Shown: positions 16,001-24,372 of the stretch, in pieces
Numbering within the stretch: the first letter of the stretch is position 1
Layout of the letters: every line of letters starts with the position of its first letter
Source of the DNA: Streptomyces triticirhizae
GTDB lineage: Bacteria; Actinomycetota; Actinomycetes; Streptomycetales; Streptomycetaceae
Assembly: GCF_003696235.1 (NCBI RefSeq)
Contig: NZ_RFFJ01000020.1
Coordinates: forward strand, 1-48,290
DNA length: 48,290 nucleotides
Reading direction: 5' to 3'
Translations under genes and position numbers: made by a program
Notes under the pieces: generated by a model
What the model was told of the DNA's origin: nothing
The model's database searches: none
What the model saw: the letters and a program-made list of their open reading frames with translations, nothing else

Positions 16001-17668
16001 GTGCTGACCCGCGACGCGCTGGGCCGGCTCGTCGAGGAGACCACCAACGGGCGGACACTGCGGCTCGGTTGGGACGCCGTCGGGCGCAGGACGCGGCGCG
16101 AGACGCCGTCCGGCGCGGTCAGCGTCTGGTCGCACGACGAGGCCGACCGGCCGACGGCGCTCAGCCTGGACGGGCACGACCTCGCGTTCCGGTACGACCC
16201 GGCGGCCCGGCCCACCGCGCTGTCCACCCCGGCCGGTCCGCTGCTGGAGCAGGCGTGGAGCGCGGACCATCTGCTGACCGAGCAGCGGTTCGCCGGCGGG
16301 CGCCGCGCCTGGGCGTACCGGGGCGACGGGGTGCCCACCGCGCTGAGCCAACCGGACGGCGAGGAACGGCACTTCGACCTCGACGGCAGTGGGCGGGTGC
16401 ACGCCGTGCGGGACGCCGGGGGCGCCGCCCTGGAGTCCTACGCCTGGGACGCCTCGGGGAACGTCACCGACGCGGCCGCCGCCCCGCACGAGGTGCGCGG
16501 CACGCTGCTGCTGCGGCAGGGCGCGTTCGGCCATGTCCACGACGCCGAGGGCCGGGTGGTCGAACGGTTCCGGCACACCGCCGACGGCGCGGTCGAGGTC
16601 TGGCGGCACGCGTGGAACGCGGAGAACCAGCTCACCGAGCTGACCACCCCGGACGGCACGCGCTGGGTCTATGGCTACGACCCGTTCGGCCGGCGGATCA
16701 GCAAGCGGCGGCTGGCCGGGGACGGCAGCGAGGTGGAGCGCGTCGAGTACGTCTGGGACGACGCCGTGTTGGCCGAGCAGCGGATCGCCGTGCCCGGGCG
16801 GGCGGGTGGCGCGGGCCTGGCGAAGGGCGAGGGGCCGGGGTCGGGCGGGGAGCCCGCGCCGGGCGGGGAGCGGGTCACGACCTGGGAGTGGGGGCCCGAC
16901 GGACAGCGGCCGGTCGCCCAACTGGACCGGATCGGGCGGCCGGCGGCCGGGACCGGCCGGGGCGGGATCGGCCAGCGGGAGATCGACGAGCGGTTTCACG
17001 CCATCGTCAGCGACCTGGTGGGCACCCCGACGGAGTTGCTGACCGAGGACGGCACGGTCGCCTGGCGCGCGCCCCGGGCCACCCTCTGGGGGCTCCCGGT
17101 GGCCGGACCGACCGGCGAACGGGCCGTGGACTGCCCGCTGCGCTTCCCCGGCCAACTGTTCGACGCCGAGAGCGGGTTGCACTACAACGTCCACCGCTAC
17201 TACGACCCGGCCACGGCCCGCTATCTCACCCCTGACCCGCTGGGCCTGGTGCCGGGGCCGCACCACTTCGGCTATGTGCCCAACCCGCTGATCTGGCTGG
17301 ACCCGCTGGGCCTGGCCGGCGGCATCGCCTATGTCCTCAAGGGCCGCGCCGGCATCCGCCGCGCCGAGGCCGACCTGCGGGCCAGCGGCTTCAGCGTGGT
17401 CGCCAAGGAGGTGCGCATCCAGGCCAACGGCGCGCCCGGCGTCAACGCCTTCGTCGACATCGTCGCCCGCAACCCCCAGGGCCAGCTCGTGCTGATCGAG
17501 GTGAAGAACGGCGCCCGCGCCCCGTTCACCCGCAACCAGCGCATCGTCTACCCGCGCCTGCCGCAGGCCGGCGGTACGGTGATGAGCGACCGGCTGGCCG
17601 CCGTCGGCGTGCCCAACGGCACGCCGATCCCCGTAGGCACCAGCGTGGGGGTCATCCGATATCCATAG
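13100..17668 (+). CDS. RHS-repeat polymorphic toxin with WXG100-like N-terminus and nuclease tip
   Basis: A 1522-residue contact-type toxin. The N-terminal ~210 residues are helical and WXG100-like (ILDWAGLSADTFRAEF), with a coiled coil, as in proteins sent out by type VII-like secretion. Two membrane helices follow (about 244-278). From ~360 is the DUF6531/RHS entry (CGDPVDVVSGDVVM...LPLEVERSHVSSY), then many YD repeats. The shell closes with RYYDPATARYLTPDPLGL and DPLGLA at 1401-1406. The last ~116 residues are the variable toxin: D1453 in FVDIVARNPQ and E1467-x-K1469 in LIEVKNGAR form the PD-(D/E)XK metal site, so it is probably a DNase. GTG start with GGAGGGG upstream. A candidate immunity gene begins 18 bp downstream. 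Confidence 0.93.
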   Translation: MARPSDWSPVDMDRDPTPGDPDEVRELADDLQEFADDVGEALGRIRSMASERAILDWAGLSADTFRAEFEGVPDNLTKLEDSYSLCSQALQTYWPKLQTAQGMADRALDRAISAQADLASAQAALGDAQDWVGRAGEEAERLQREGERDNVEPPDEADVRAAARDQQAAEAAAGAARSRVNDAEERLAAARQLAQDAQEMREEAARVCAQGIDEASDAGIQNKKWWEKLVEWLSDAWDVLVEICKVIVAVLGIVVLIIGGPLAWVVLAAAVVVLADTLIKFVQGRASLLDVAFAALDCIPGMRGLTTLGGLARGLRGGLNAARTGLRGISGGLRGIGTSLSRGAANLRGNAVELLNRFTCGDPVDVVSGDVVMLIRDVELPGTLPLEVERSHVSSYRCGRWFGPSWSSTFDQRLEVEADGVRYAAPDGVVLGYPVPEPGVPTLPKEGPRWPLTWDGTPDGEMVIDVPEELRSLVFRPGGGPAWQGMFETLILPIAEVVARDGQRITFEYGPEGAPTGVRHSGGYHLAVETEEHRITALRAPATGETLARYGYDPMGRLVEVVNSSDLPLRMSYDGAGRIASWEDRSGSHYAYTYDEEGRCERAEGSDGFLSATLRHDREERVTVALDSLGHPTEYRYNERGQVVAVTDPLGGTTLSEWDRYDRLLARTDPLGRTTRYGYDDEGNLTSVERPDGSTVTAEYAGPRRPTAVTNPDGTRHEHSYDALGRLTASTNPLGATERYVWDERGGLREVVDAAGGRHRVRCDDTGQPVEVTDPLGGTIRYRYDPLGRLVEVVDPVGGRTALSWTPERRLASRTHPGGETERWEYDPDGNLLAHTDAAGRVSRHEVGSFGRVTARIDPDGGRREFVHDTELRVTEIIDPAGLAWSYTYDAAGNLVRETDVNGRSVRYAWDAAGQLTERVNGAGEAVGYRHDRLGNMVERTGPGVAATFAYDPMGRIVAARNATAELVLTRDALGRLVEETTNGRTLRLGWDAVGRRTRRETPSGAVSVWSHDEADRPTALSLDGHDLAFRYDPAARPTALSTPAGPLLEQAWSADHLLTEQRFAGGRRAWAYRGDGVPTALSQPDGEERHFDLDGSGRVHAVRDAGGAALESYAWDASGNVTDAAAAPHEVRGTLLLRQGAFGHVHDAEGRVVERFRHTADGAVEVWRHAWNAENQLTELTTPDGTRWVYGYDPFGRRISKRRLAGDGSEVERVEYVWDDAVLAEQRIAVPGRAGGAGLAKGEGPGSGGEPAPGGERVTTWEWGPDGQRPVAQLDRIGRPAAGTGRGGIGQREIDERFHAIVSDLVGTPTELLTEDGTVAWRAPRATLWGLPVAGPTGERAVDCPLRFPGQLFDAESGLHYNVHRYYDPATARYLTPDPLGLVPGPHHFGYVPNPLIWLDPLGLAGGIAYVLKGRAGIRRAEADLRASGFSVVAKEVRIQANGAPGVNAFVDIVARNPQGQLVLIEVKNGARAPFTRNQRIVYPRLPQAGGTVMSDRLAAVGVPNGTPIPVGTSVGVIRYP

Positions 17669-17686
17669 CCACATCCAAGGGACCTG

Positions 17687-18355
17687 ATGAGCCTCTCCGA
17701 CGACTTCAACGCGCGGTTCGCCGAGGTCTTCGCGCCGCTGGGCTTCCGGAAGCGGGCCAGGGGCTACTTCTTCCGCAAGGTCAAGCCCGGGGTGCAGGCC
17801 GGGCTCTTCATGCCGCTGAGCCACGACGTCGAGACCGGGGAGAGCGGGGTGATCCCCAGCGTCGGGGTCCGCCACGACCCGGTGGAGCTGCTGCTGAAGA
17901 AGTACTTCCTCGACAGGCAGTTCGCCAAGTCCACCAACCTGACGCTGGCCGCCCCGCTCTACGCGCCCGAGCCGGGCGCCCAGACCGTCTGGTACATGGG
18001 GAACGCGGCGGATGTCGCGCGGACCGTGGACGAGTTCGTCTCGCTCTACGAACAGCGCGGGGTGCCGTTCGTCGAACGGTACGCGGACCCGTTGGAGGTC
18101 TGCCGCACCCTCCGCGCCGACCTGGAGTGGGACGGCGGGCCACGTTCCGCCGCCGGGCTGGTGCTGGCCGCGCTCCACGAGCCGGCGGGCGGGGGCGCGG
18201 AGTTGGCGGCCGACGCCGTCAGGGCGCTGGGCGCCGGCGCGGTGCCCAGGGGCGACCGTCTGGCCGGCCTGCTGCTGGCGCTGAGCGAGGAGACCGAGCT
18301 GGAGCTGACGGCCGAGCAGGTGGAGTCGCTGCGCGCGCTGGCGGGTCGGCCTTGA
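17687..18355 (+). CDS. Probable immunity protein for the RHS nuclease toxin
   Basis: A 222-residue cytoplasmic protein without signal peptide, starting MSLSDDFNARFAEVFAPLGFRKRARGYFFRKV, a layout like DUF4304-type immunity proteins, in which an N-terminal domain handles a short 'LGF.k' segment. It begins 18 bp after the toxin stop, in the same direction. This is the standard place for the cognate immunity gene, which must neutralise the nuclease tip. Its C-terminal ~70 residues are helical and Ala/Leu-rich. Function is inferred from position; the family is not firmly recognised. Confidence 0.7.
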   Translation: MSLSDDFNARFAEVFAPLGFRKRARGYFFRKVKPGVQAGLFMPLSHDVETGESGVIPSVGVRHDPVELLLKKYFLDRQFAKSTNLTLAAPLYAPEPGAQTVWYMGNAADVARTVDEFVSLYEQRGVPFVERYADPLEVCRTLRADLEWDGGPRSAAGLVLAALHEPAGGGAELAADAVRALGAGAVPRGDRLAGLLLALSEETELELTAEQVESLRALAGRP

Positions 18356-19293
18356 GGGCGTGGCGCCGGCTGCTCCCCGGCGCGTCGGCGCTGGCACTCC
18401 TGTGTGCGCTGGCCGCGTGCTCGGGCGGCGCCGAGCCGGTCGCCGAGACGCGGCCGGAGGCCACCTCGTCGGCGACGGAGGAGCCGCCGGCCGAGGAGTC
18501 CGACGCGTCGGCGGAGGAGGAGTTCGGCGCGCTGGAGGGCGAGTTCGACGCCCTGCTGGGTGTTCACGCGGTGGACACCGGCACCGGGCGGGAGGTCGCC
18601 CACCGGGCGGACGAGCGGTTCGCCTACGCGTCCACCTTCAAGGCCCTGCTGGTCGGCGCGGTGCTGGACGAGCACGGGGCGAACGGTCTCGACGAGGTGA
18701 TCACCTACACCGCCGACGACCTGCTCGACAACTCGCCGGTGACGGAGAACTTCGTCGGCTCGGGCATGAGCCTGCGCGAGCTGTGCGCGGCGACCCTCTG
18801 GTACAGCGACAACGCGGCGGCCAACCTGCTGCTCGACGTCGCGGGCGGGCCCGAAGCGCTGGAGGCGTGGCTGCGTCAACTCGGCGATGACACCACGCGG
18901 ATGGACCGTTGGGAGCCCGACCTCAGCGAGGGCATCCCGGGCGACGACCGGGACACCAGCACCCCCCGCGCGCTCGCCGCCGACCTGCGCGCCCTGCTCC
19001 TGGGCGACGCGCTGGGGGACGCCGAACGGGCGCTGCTGCGGGCGTGGATGGAGACCAACACCACCGGCGAGACGCTGGTCAGGGCCGGCGTTCCGGCCGA
19101 GTGGACCGTGGCGGACAAGAGCGGGACGGCCGGCTACGGCGGCCGCAACAACATTGCCGTGGTCTGGCCCGACGACGGGGGCGAGCCGATCGTGCTGGCC
19201 GTGATGTCCCGCCGCGACCAGCCGGGCGCCGAGCGCGACGACGCGCTGATCGCCCGGGCCGCGACCGTGGCCGTCGAGGCCCTGGGCCGCTGA
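18352..19293 (+). CDS. Class A beta-lactamase-fold lipoprotein
   Basis: A 313-residue serine hydrolase exported as a lipoprotein: the lipobox LAAC gives Cys23, then an acidic Ser/Glu/Ala linker to ~60. All class A active-site motifs are present: S94-T-F-K97, S152-D-N154, E188 in the omega-loop region (RWEPDLSE) and K256-S-G. It may therefore hydrolyse beta-lactams, or act as a peptidase on wall peptides. The only start that gives the signal peptide is TTG 18352, which overlaps the stop of the immunity gene by four bases, so translation is probably coupled to it. That links the enzyme to the RHS toxin unit, an unusual association. Confidence 0.88.
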   Translation: MRAWRRLLPGASALALLCALAACSGGAEPVAETRPEATSSATEEPPAEESDASAEEEFGALEGEFDALLGVHAVDTGTGREVAHRADERFAYASTFKALLVGAVLDEHGANGLDEVITYTADDLLDNSPVTENFVGSGMSLRELCAATLWYSDNAAANLLLDVAGGPEALEAWLRQLGDDTTRMDRWEPDLSEGIPGDDRDTSTPRALAADLRALLLGDALGDAERALLRAWMETNTTGETLVRAGVPAEWTVADKSGTAGYGGRNNIAVVWPDDGGEPIVLAVMSRRDQPGAERDDALIARAATVAVEALGR

Positions 19294-19300
19294 CGCGGCC

Positions 19301-19365
19301 GGCGGGGGCTCAGCAGGTGGCGCCGCCGGCGGGTGCTCGGCGGGCGGGGGCTCAGCAGGTGGCGC
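19301..19365. repeat. 23-bp direct repeat at the end of the GH114-like gene
   Basis: A 23-bp sequence beginning GGCGGGGGCTCAGCAGGTGG is present at 19301-19323 and again at 19343-19365; the second copy contains the stop codon and last codons of the lipoprotein gene 19352-20218. It looks like a local duplication of the gene's 3' end. Confidence 0.75.
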
Positions 19366-20218
19366 GCCAGGCGTCCAGCTCCCAGTTCTTGGCGAGCGAG
19401 CTGAGCCCCAGCCGCGTCGTCTCGGGGCAGAACTCCTCGGGCGCCAGCTCGTACTCCACGTGGAAGACCGGCTTGTCGGCCTCGATGAACGGGCTGAGCA
19501 GCCCGCACTCGTCGTGGGCGGCGCACTCCTCGTTGACGGCGAAGTCGAACTCCTCGACCAGCTGCGGGATCTGGTCCAGGTCGTTCTTCAACCCGACGGC
19601 CAGGCCGCGCTCGTGGGCCAGCCCGGCGACCATCCGGTTGAACGCCAGTTGGTCGTCGGCGGTCAGGGGGAAGCCGGTGTCGTTCTGGTAGCCGTCGAGG
19701 AGGTCGGGCTCCACCGCGTCGAAGCCCTTGTCCGCGCAGAGGTCGAGGCGCTCAGCGAGCAGCGGGCGCAGGGTGTCCAACGCGCGGATGTCCAGCCAGC
19801 GTTCGCCGGGCCAGCCGTTTCCCTCGCCCAGCAGCTCCTCGGGGAAGGCGTCGGCGTCGGGGCGGAAGTCCTCCCAGGCGCCGACGTTGACATAGCAGAT
19901 GACCCGCACGCCCCGGTCGTGGAGCGTGGCGACGTCCTCGGCCGTCGTTTCGAAGGCGTCGATGTCGTAGACGTCGACGGGGAGTTCGAGGTCGAGGTCG
20001 CCGGTGAGCTGCCACTGCCAGTCCAGCCCGGCGGTCGGCCGCCACCACCCCGCCGGCTCCTCGTTCGCCTCCCCCTCGGCCCCCGCCCGCCCGTCGCCGC
20101 CCGAGCCGTCGCCCGAGCCGTCGCCCTCCGAAGCGGCCTCGTCCGAGGACGAGCAGGCGGCGAGCAGCAGCAGGGCGGCGGCGAGGACCGCGAGCGGGGC
20201 GCGGCTCAGTCGAACCAT
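19352..20218 (-). CDS. GH114-like (endo alpha-1,4 polygalactosaminidase family) lipoprotein
   Basis: A 288-residue exported protein. The signal peptide ends in the lipobox LLAAC, followed by a Ser/Gly/Asp/Glu linker to about residue 60. The domain reads WWRPTAGLDWQWQLTGDLD, VDVYDIDAFETTAEDVATLHDRGVRVICYVNVGAWEDFRPD, GERWLDIRALDTLRPLL, and DKGFDAVEPDLLDGYQNDTGF, which is the TIM-barrel GH114/TM1410-like pattern; the Asp and Glu of these strands are the likely acid residues. The family cleaves galactosaminogalactan-type polymers, but the substrate here is not shown. It overlaps the stop of the upstream ATPase gene by 13 bp, so the two are co-transcribed. Confidence 0.85.
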   Translation of the reverse strand: MVRLSRAPLAVLAAALLLLAACSSSDEAASEGDGSGDGSGGDGRAGAEGEANEEPAGWWRPTAGLDWQWQLTGDLDLELPVDVYDIDAFETTAEDVATLHDRGVRVICYVNVGAWEDFRPDADAFPEELLGEGNGWPGERWLDIRALDTLRPLLAERLDLCADKGFDAVEPDLLDGYQNDTGFPLTADDQLAFNRMVAGLAHERGLAVGLKNDLDQIPQLVEEFDFAVNEECAAHDECGLLSPFIEADKPVFHVEYELAPEEFCPETTRLGLSSLAKNWELDAWRATC

Positions 20219-23200
20219 CGGGCGGTCTCCAACTCGGCCGCCCGCTCCGGGGCCTCCAGCAGCGCCGCCAGCTCGAAGCGGCGCGGCCACTGCCCGGTGG
20301 CCCAGGCCAGCCCGGCGGCCAGCCCCTCGAAGGTCGCGGCGTGCAGCACCCCCTCCGGGGTGAGCCGCCAGTCCACCTCCCGGCCGTCGATCACCAGGCC
20401 GTCATCGTGCTCCCGGTACTCCGTCGGGGTCGCCTCGCCCAGCAACTCCCGTGCGCTCGCCGGGACCTCGCGCCGCTCCCCGTCCGAGGGCGGAACGGCC
20501 GGCAGCGCCGCGCTCAGCGGCCGCACGTCCAGCACGGCCGCCAGGTCGCCGGCCAGCTCCGGCGGCACCGGCAGCAGCGGCCGGCCGCCGGCCAGCGGCA
20601 GCAGGTCGGGGGCGTCGGCCACCAGCACCTCGCCCGCGTCCACCACCCGCACCTCCCCGTCCACCACGGCCCGCAGCGCGTCCGGCAGCGTGACCTCCTC
20701 CGGGTCCAGCTCGGCCAACAGCCCGTAGAGGCCGTGGAGTTGCCAGGCCGAGACGGTCAGCTCAGGGTCGGCCAGGCGGGCCAACAGCTCGGCCGCGCCG
20801 CCCGGTTCCGCGAGCAGCGCGGCGGCCGTCGTCCGCACGCCCAGCGCGCGCAACACCTCGTCGTCGGCCTGCGCGGTGTCCGCGTCCTCGTAGAGGCCGG
20901 CCAGCAGCGGATCGCCGCCCGCCGAGCGCAGCCCGGCCGGCCGGCGGCCGTCCAACACCGGCGCGCCGCGCAGCCACCAGGCCGTGTAGGAACGGGCGGA
21001 CCGCGCCGTGCCGTCCGGCATCCGCACCCGGACCCGCCCCGTGAGCGCCTCCCGCAGCGGGGAGCGGCCCAACAGCTCCAGCACCAGCGGCCAGCGGTCG
21101 TCGTCCACCAGCTCCAGGTCCCGCACGGCCAGCACCTCGGCGGCGACCGGCGGCAGCGGAGCGTCCGGCAGCGCGTCCAGCACGTCCTCGCACCAGACGT
21201 CGACCGAGTCCAGCAGGCCGATGTCGTCCGGCTCGGCATAGGGCCCGTCGCGCGGCTCCAACTCGTCCGGGTCCAGCACCACATCGGCCGCCCTGACCAG
21301 CACGAAGTCCGCCTGCACGCCGACGGCGGTCAACACCCGTTCGCCCCACTGCTCGGCCAGGTCGGCGTCGCAGGCGGCCAACTCGTCGGGCCTGATGACC
21401 TGTTGGAAGAGGCTGCCCGGATAGACCAGCTCGCCGGCCGGGGTCAGCTCGCCCGTCTCGTCGGGCAGCGCCAGCGCCGCCAGCCACGGCTCGTCGCCGG
21501 GGCCGAGGTCCGCCTCGCGGACCAACGCCAGGACCGTGGCGGCCAGTTCGGCGGCCGGCAGCGCGTCCTCGTCCCACACCTCCAGGTCGGCCGAGGCCGC
21601 CACCGCGTGCCGCACCTGCGGCGTGTCCAGCACCGCGCGGGGCGTGGCGGGGGCCGCGCCCAGCTTCTCCAGCAGCGGGTGGGCGGCCTCCGGGTGCGCC
21701 ACCCTGAGGCCCAGCCGCCCCAACTCGGCCGGCTCGGTGCCGACGGTGGGCAGCAGCACCCGCATCGGGCCGATCGTGGTGCGGCCGTCGGCCAGCGGCA
21801 CCGGCAGGCCGGTCAACAGGTCCGGGTCGACGCCGGCCAGCGAGTCGTAGAGCCGCCACCACCAGCCGGGCGGGCGCTCCACGCCGGCCAGCCGCTCGAT
21901 GATCTCGCCCAGCGAGACCCGCTCGACCTCCAACACCCGCAGTTCGGCGCGGCGTTCCAGGCCGGCGGGGAGCAGCCCGGGGAACAGCTCGGAGAGCACC
22001 GCGACCGTCTCGGCGCCGGCCCGTTCCACCAGCTCGGCCTCGGTGGGGCGCAGCGCCACCGGCGGCTCGTGCTCCGCCGGCTCCTCGCCCGCCGCCGGCT
22101 CCAGGGGCTCCGGCGGGGCGGCGCCGGCCGCCGCGCTCGGCAGGAACGCCGTGCCGGGCAGCAGCTCCAGCACCAACTCCCGCAGCCTGCCGTCCAGTTC
22201 GCCACGGCCCAGCGGCCCCGGCACCAGCGCGAGGATCTCGGGCGTGACCGGCCGCCAGTCCGCCAGCAGCGCGGCATACGCCTCGGCGGCGCGCCGCAGC
22301 AGGAAGTCCGTCAGCGGCCCGGGCGCCACATGGCGGCGGGTCGGCTCCAGTGGGAAGCTGCCGATCAGCAGCGCCGGCAGGCCCAACGTGTCGTCGGTCG
22401 GGGTGGGGGCGTGCAGCACCGGCGCGCTGACCGGCGGCGCGGGCGCCCCCTCGGCGTCCACCGGAACGGCCCAGCTCAGCGACCAGTTGCGGCGCTCGCG
22501 TTCCTCCAGGGGACGGTCGGCCAGCAGCGCCTCGTCCGCCTCGCCCGCGAGGGAGGAGACCCGCCAGCGGGTGGACCGCACCGCGCTGCCGGCCGGTCCC
22601 GGCTCCTCGGTGATCTGTGTGTAGGGGCCGAACTGCCGCCGGGCCAGCGCCCGTTGCCCCCCTGGGGTGTCGAGGACCACCTCGCTCAGCCCGGGCAGCG
22701 CCAGCAACAGCGTGTCGTCCACGGCGGCCAGCAGCCGGTCGGCGAGGTCCTCGGCGGCCGCGTCGCGCAGCGGCAGGGTGATCACCGTGTCATAGCCGTC
22801 GGGAACGTCGGCCCCGGCGTGCGGCAGCGGCAGCCGGAGCAGCGGAACGGCGTGCCGCTCGCCCGCCCTGCGCTCCAACTCGGCGAGCAGCTCCGGGCGT
22901 TCCTCCCCGGCGGCGCGGGCCAGCTCGGTCGCCTCGGCGAGCGACCAGCGCACGCCGCCGCCGGCGCCGGCGATCTCCGGGCGGTCGCTGACGGCGAGAA
23001 CGGCGGCGAAGCCGACGCCGAACCGGCCGACGCCCGCGCCGCCGCGCTTGGCCGAGGCGCGGAGCGTGGCGAGCGACTCGACGCCGGCGGCGTCCAGCGG
23101 GGCGCCGGTGTTGGCGGCCGTGAGCACCCCGTCGCGCAGGGTCAGCCGCAACCGGCCCGGCCGGCCGGCGCGTTGGGCGGCGTCGGCCGCGTTCTGCGCC

Positions 23201-23379
23201 AACTCGACGACCAGCCGGTCCCGGTACCCGCCGCGCGCGAGGTCCTCCTCGGCGTTGGCGTCCTCCCGGAACCTGGCCGGCGAGTCCCGCCAGGCGCGCA
23301 GGACACGGTGCCGCAGCCGCTCGGTCGCGAACGGGTCGGGCAGGCCGGAGTACGGGTCAACCGCGTGGTCGGTGGTCAC
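20206..23379 (-). CDS. Large sacsin-type GHKL ATPase
   Basis: A 1057-residue protein. Residues ~1-200 are a HSP90/GHKL ATPase domain of the sacsin N-terminal type: E59-L-A-Q-N63-A-A-D66 is the N-box (general base Glu, Mg-binding Asn), AANTGAPL is the second motif and GGAGVGRFGVGFAAVLAVSD the glycine-rich lid motif. The rest is Leu/Ala/Glu-rich with no recognised domain. Such proteins are widespread in actinobacteria and untested. The GTG at 23379 is 7 nt after TAGTGT, the leaderless pattern; a GTG at 23403 would also be in frame but lacks any signal. It shares an operon with the GH114-like lipoprotein. Confidence 0.87.
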   Translation of the reverse strand: MTTDHAVDPYSGLPDPFATERLRHRVLRAWRDSPARFREDANAEEDLARGGYRDRLVVELAQNAADAAQRAGRPGRLRLTLRDGVLTAANTGAPLDAAGVESLATLRASAKRGGAGVGRFGVGFAAVLAVSDRPEIAGAGGGVRWSLAEATELARAAGEERPELLAELERRAGERHAVPLLRLPLPHAGADVPDGYDTVITLPLRDAAAEDLADRLLAAVDDTLLLALPGLSEVVLDTPGGQRALARRQFGPYTQITEEPGPAGSAVRSTRWRVSSLAGEADEALLADRPLEERERRNWSLSWAVPVDAEGAPAPPVSAPVLHAPTPTDDTLGLPALLIGSFPLEPTRRHVAPGPLTDFLLRRAAEAYAALLADWRPVTPEILALVPGPLGRGELDGRLRELVLELLPGTAFLPSAAAGAAPPEPLEPAAGEEPAEHEPPVALRPTEAELVERAGAETVAVLSELFPGLLPAGLERRAELRVLEVERVSLGEIIERLAGVERPPGWWWRLYDSLAGVDPDLLTGLPVPLADGRTTIGPMRVLLPTVGTEPAELGRLGLRVAHPEAAHPLLEKLGAAPATPRAVLDTPQVRHAVAASADLEVWDEDALPAAELAATVLALVREADLGPGDEPWLAALALPDETGELTPAGELVYPGSLFQQVIRPDELAACDADLAEQWGERVLTAVGVQADFVLVRAADVVLDPDELEPRDGPYAEPDDIGLLDSVDVWCEDVLDALPDAPLPPVAAEVLAVRDLELVDDDRWPLVLELLGRSPLREALTGRVRVRMPDGTARSARSYTAWWLRGAPVLDGRRPAGLRSAGGDPLLAGLYEDADTAQADDEVLRALGVRTTAAALLAEPGGAAELLARLADPELTVSAWQLHGLYGLLAELDPEEVTLPDALRAVVDGEVRVVDAGEVLVADAPDLLPLAGGRPLLPVPPELAGDLAAVLDVRPLSAALPAVPPSDGERREVPASARELLGEATPTEYREHDDGLVIDGREVDWRLTPEGVLHAATFEGLAAGLAWATGQWPRRFELAALLEAPERAAELETARWFD

Positions 23380-23560
23380 GCCACCGACACTATCGCCGTC
23401 CACTGACGATGACGCCCCGGACCGCGTCTCCTCCGGCCCGGCGAACGGCCGCTGGACGGCCCGGCGAACGGCAGGGGGAGGCCCGGCGAACGGCAGGGCG
23501 AACGGCCCGGCGCCGGGCGGTCGGCGGACTGTCGGTGGCGGGTGTTACGTTCGGGGTCCT

Positions 23561-24283
23561 GTGACCGAGATATCCACTCTGTTCCTGCTGGCCTGCGCGG
23601 TGTTCGTCGGGTCGGCCCTCCAGAGCGGCATCGGGCTGGGCCTGGGGCTGCTGGGCGCGCCGGCGCTGGCCCTGCTCGAACCGTCGCTGCTGCCCGGCGG
23701 GTTGCTGATCACCTCGATGGTGCTGCCGGTGCTCGGCGTGGTCAGCGAGTGGCGGCAGGTGGACTGGCGCGGGCTGGCGTGGGCGCTGCCGGCCCGGGTG
23801 CCGGGGGCGTTGCTCGGGGCGTGGCTGGTCGGGCGGCTGGCGCCGGGCGCGCTGGCCGGGGCGGTGGGCGCGATGGTGCTGCTGGCGGTGGCCGCCTCGC
23901 TGTGGCGCGCGCGGCTGGCCATCCGCCCCTGGTCGCTGGTGGGCGCGGGCGCGCTGTCGGGGGTCACGGGCACGGCGACGTCGATCGGCGGCCCGCCGAT
24001 GGCGCTGCTCTACCAGTACGAGCCGCCGGCCAGGGTGCGGGCGACGCTGGCGGCGTTCTTCCTGCTGGGCGGGGCGATCTCGCTCGCCGCGCTGATCGCC
24101 GCCGGGGAGTTGGACGGGCGGCAGGTCGGGTACGGCCTGGCGGCCACGCCCCTGGTGGTGGCCGGCTTCCTGGCCGGCCGCGCCTCGCGGCAGCGGGTCG
24201 ACGCGCGGGTGCTGCGCGCGGTGCTGCTGGCGGTGGTGGGCGCGGCGGGCGTCGGGCTGGTCGCCCGCGCGGTGCTCGCGTGA
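23561..24283 (+). CDS. TauE/SafE-family permease
   Basis: A 240-residue membrane protein with about eight helices, of the TauE/SafE/YfcA family, whose members export or import sulfonates, sulfite or related anions. Family marks are VGSALQSGIGLGLGLLGAPALALL in the first repeat and LSGVTGTATSIGGPPMALLYQ in the second, which shows the inverted duplicate structure. The GTG is 9 nt after TACGTT and has no clear Shine-Dalgarno. It is divergent from the sacsin-type gene, with 181 bp between starts. Substrate unknown. Confidence 0.88.
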   Translation: MTEISTLFLLACAVFVGSALQSGIGLGLGLLGAPALALLEPSLLPGGLLITSMVLPVLGVVSEWRQVDWRGLAWALPARVPGALLGAWLVGRLAPGALAGAVGAMVLLAVAASLWRARLAIRPWSLVGAGALSGVTGTATSIGGPPMALLYQYEPPARVRATLAAFFLLGGAISLAALIAAGELDGRQVGYGLAATPLVVAGFLAGRASRQRVDARVLRAVLLAVVGAAGVGLVARAVLA

Positions 24284-24310
24284 GGGACACGGCGGACCGG
24301 CACGACCAGG

Positions 24311-24361
24311 GCGGCGGTCACGGGGTGAACGGGCGGCGCCCGCCCACCCCATGACCGCCGC
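24311..24361. terminator. Bidirectional terminator between convergent genes
   Basis: GCGGCGGTCACGGGGTG (24311-24327) pairs with 24345-24361 over 17 bp with one mismatch, and the loop itself contains a GC palindrome. It lies between the TauE stop and the DUF3027 stop, serving both. Confidence 0.8.
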
Positions 24362-24372
24362 GGCCCCTTCGC

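Noticed and set aside
15593..18397. Minus-strand open frame of 934 codons over the RHS 3' half and immunity gene
   Set aside because: Shadow of the plus-strand genes; no ribosome site, no recognisable domain.
20341..23406. Plus-strand open frame of 1021 codons opposite the sacsin-type ATPase
   Set aside because: Arg/Gln/Gly/His-rich composition typical of antisense reading of a Leu/Ala/Glu-rich gene.
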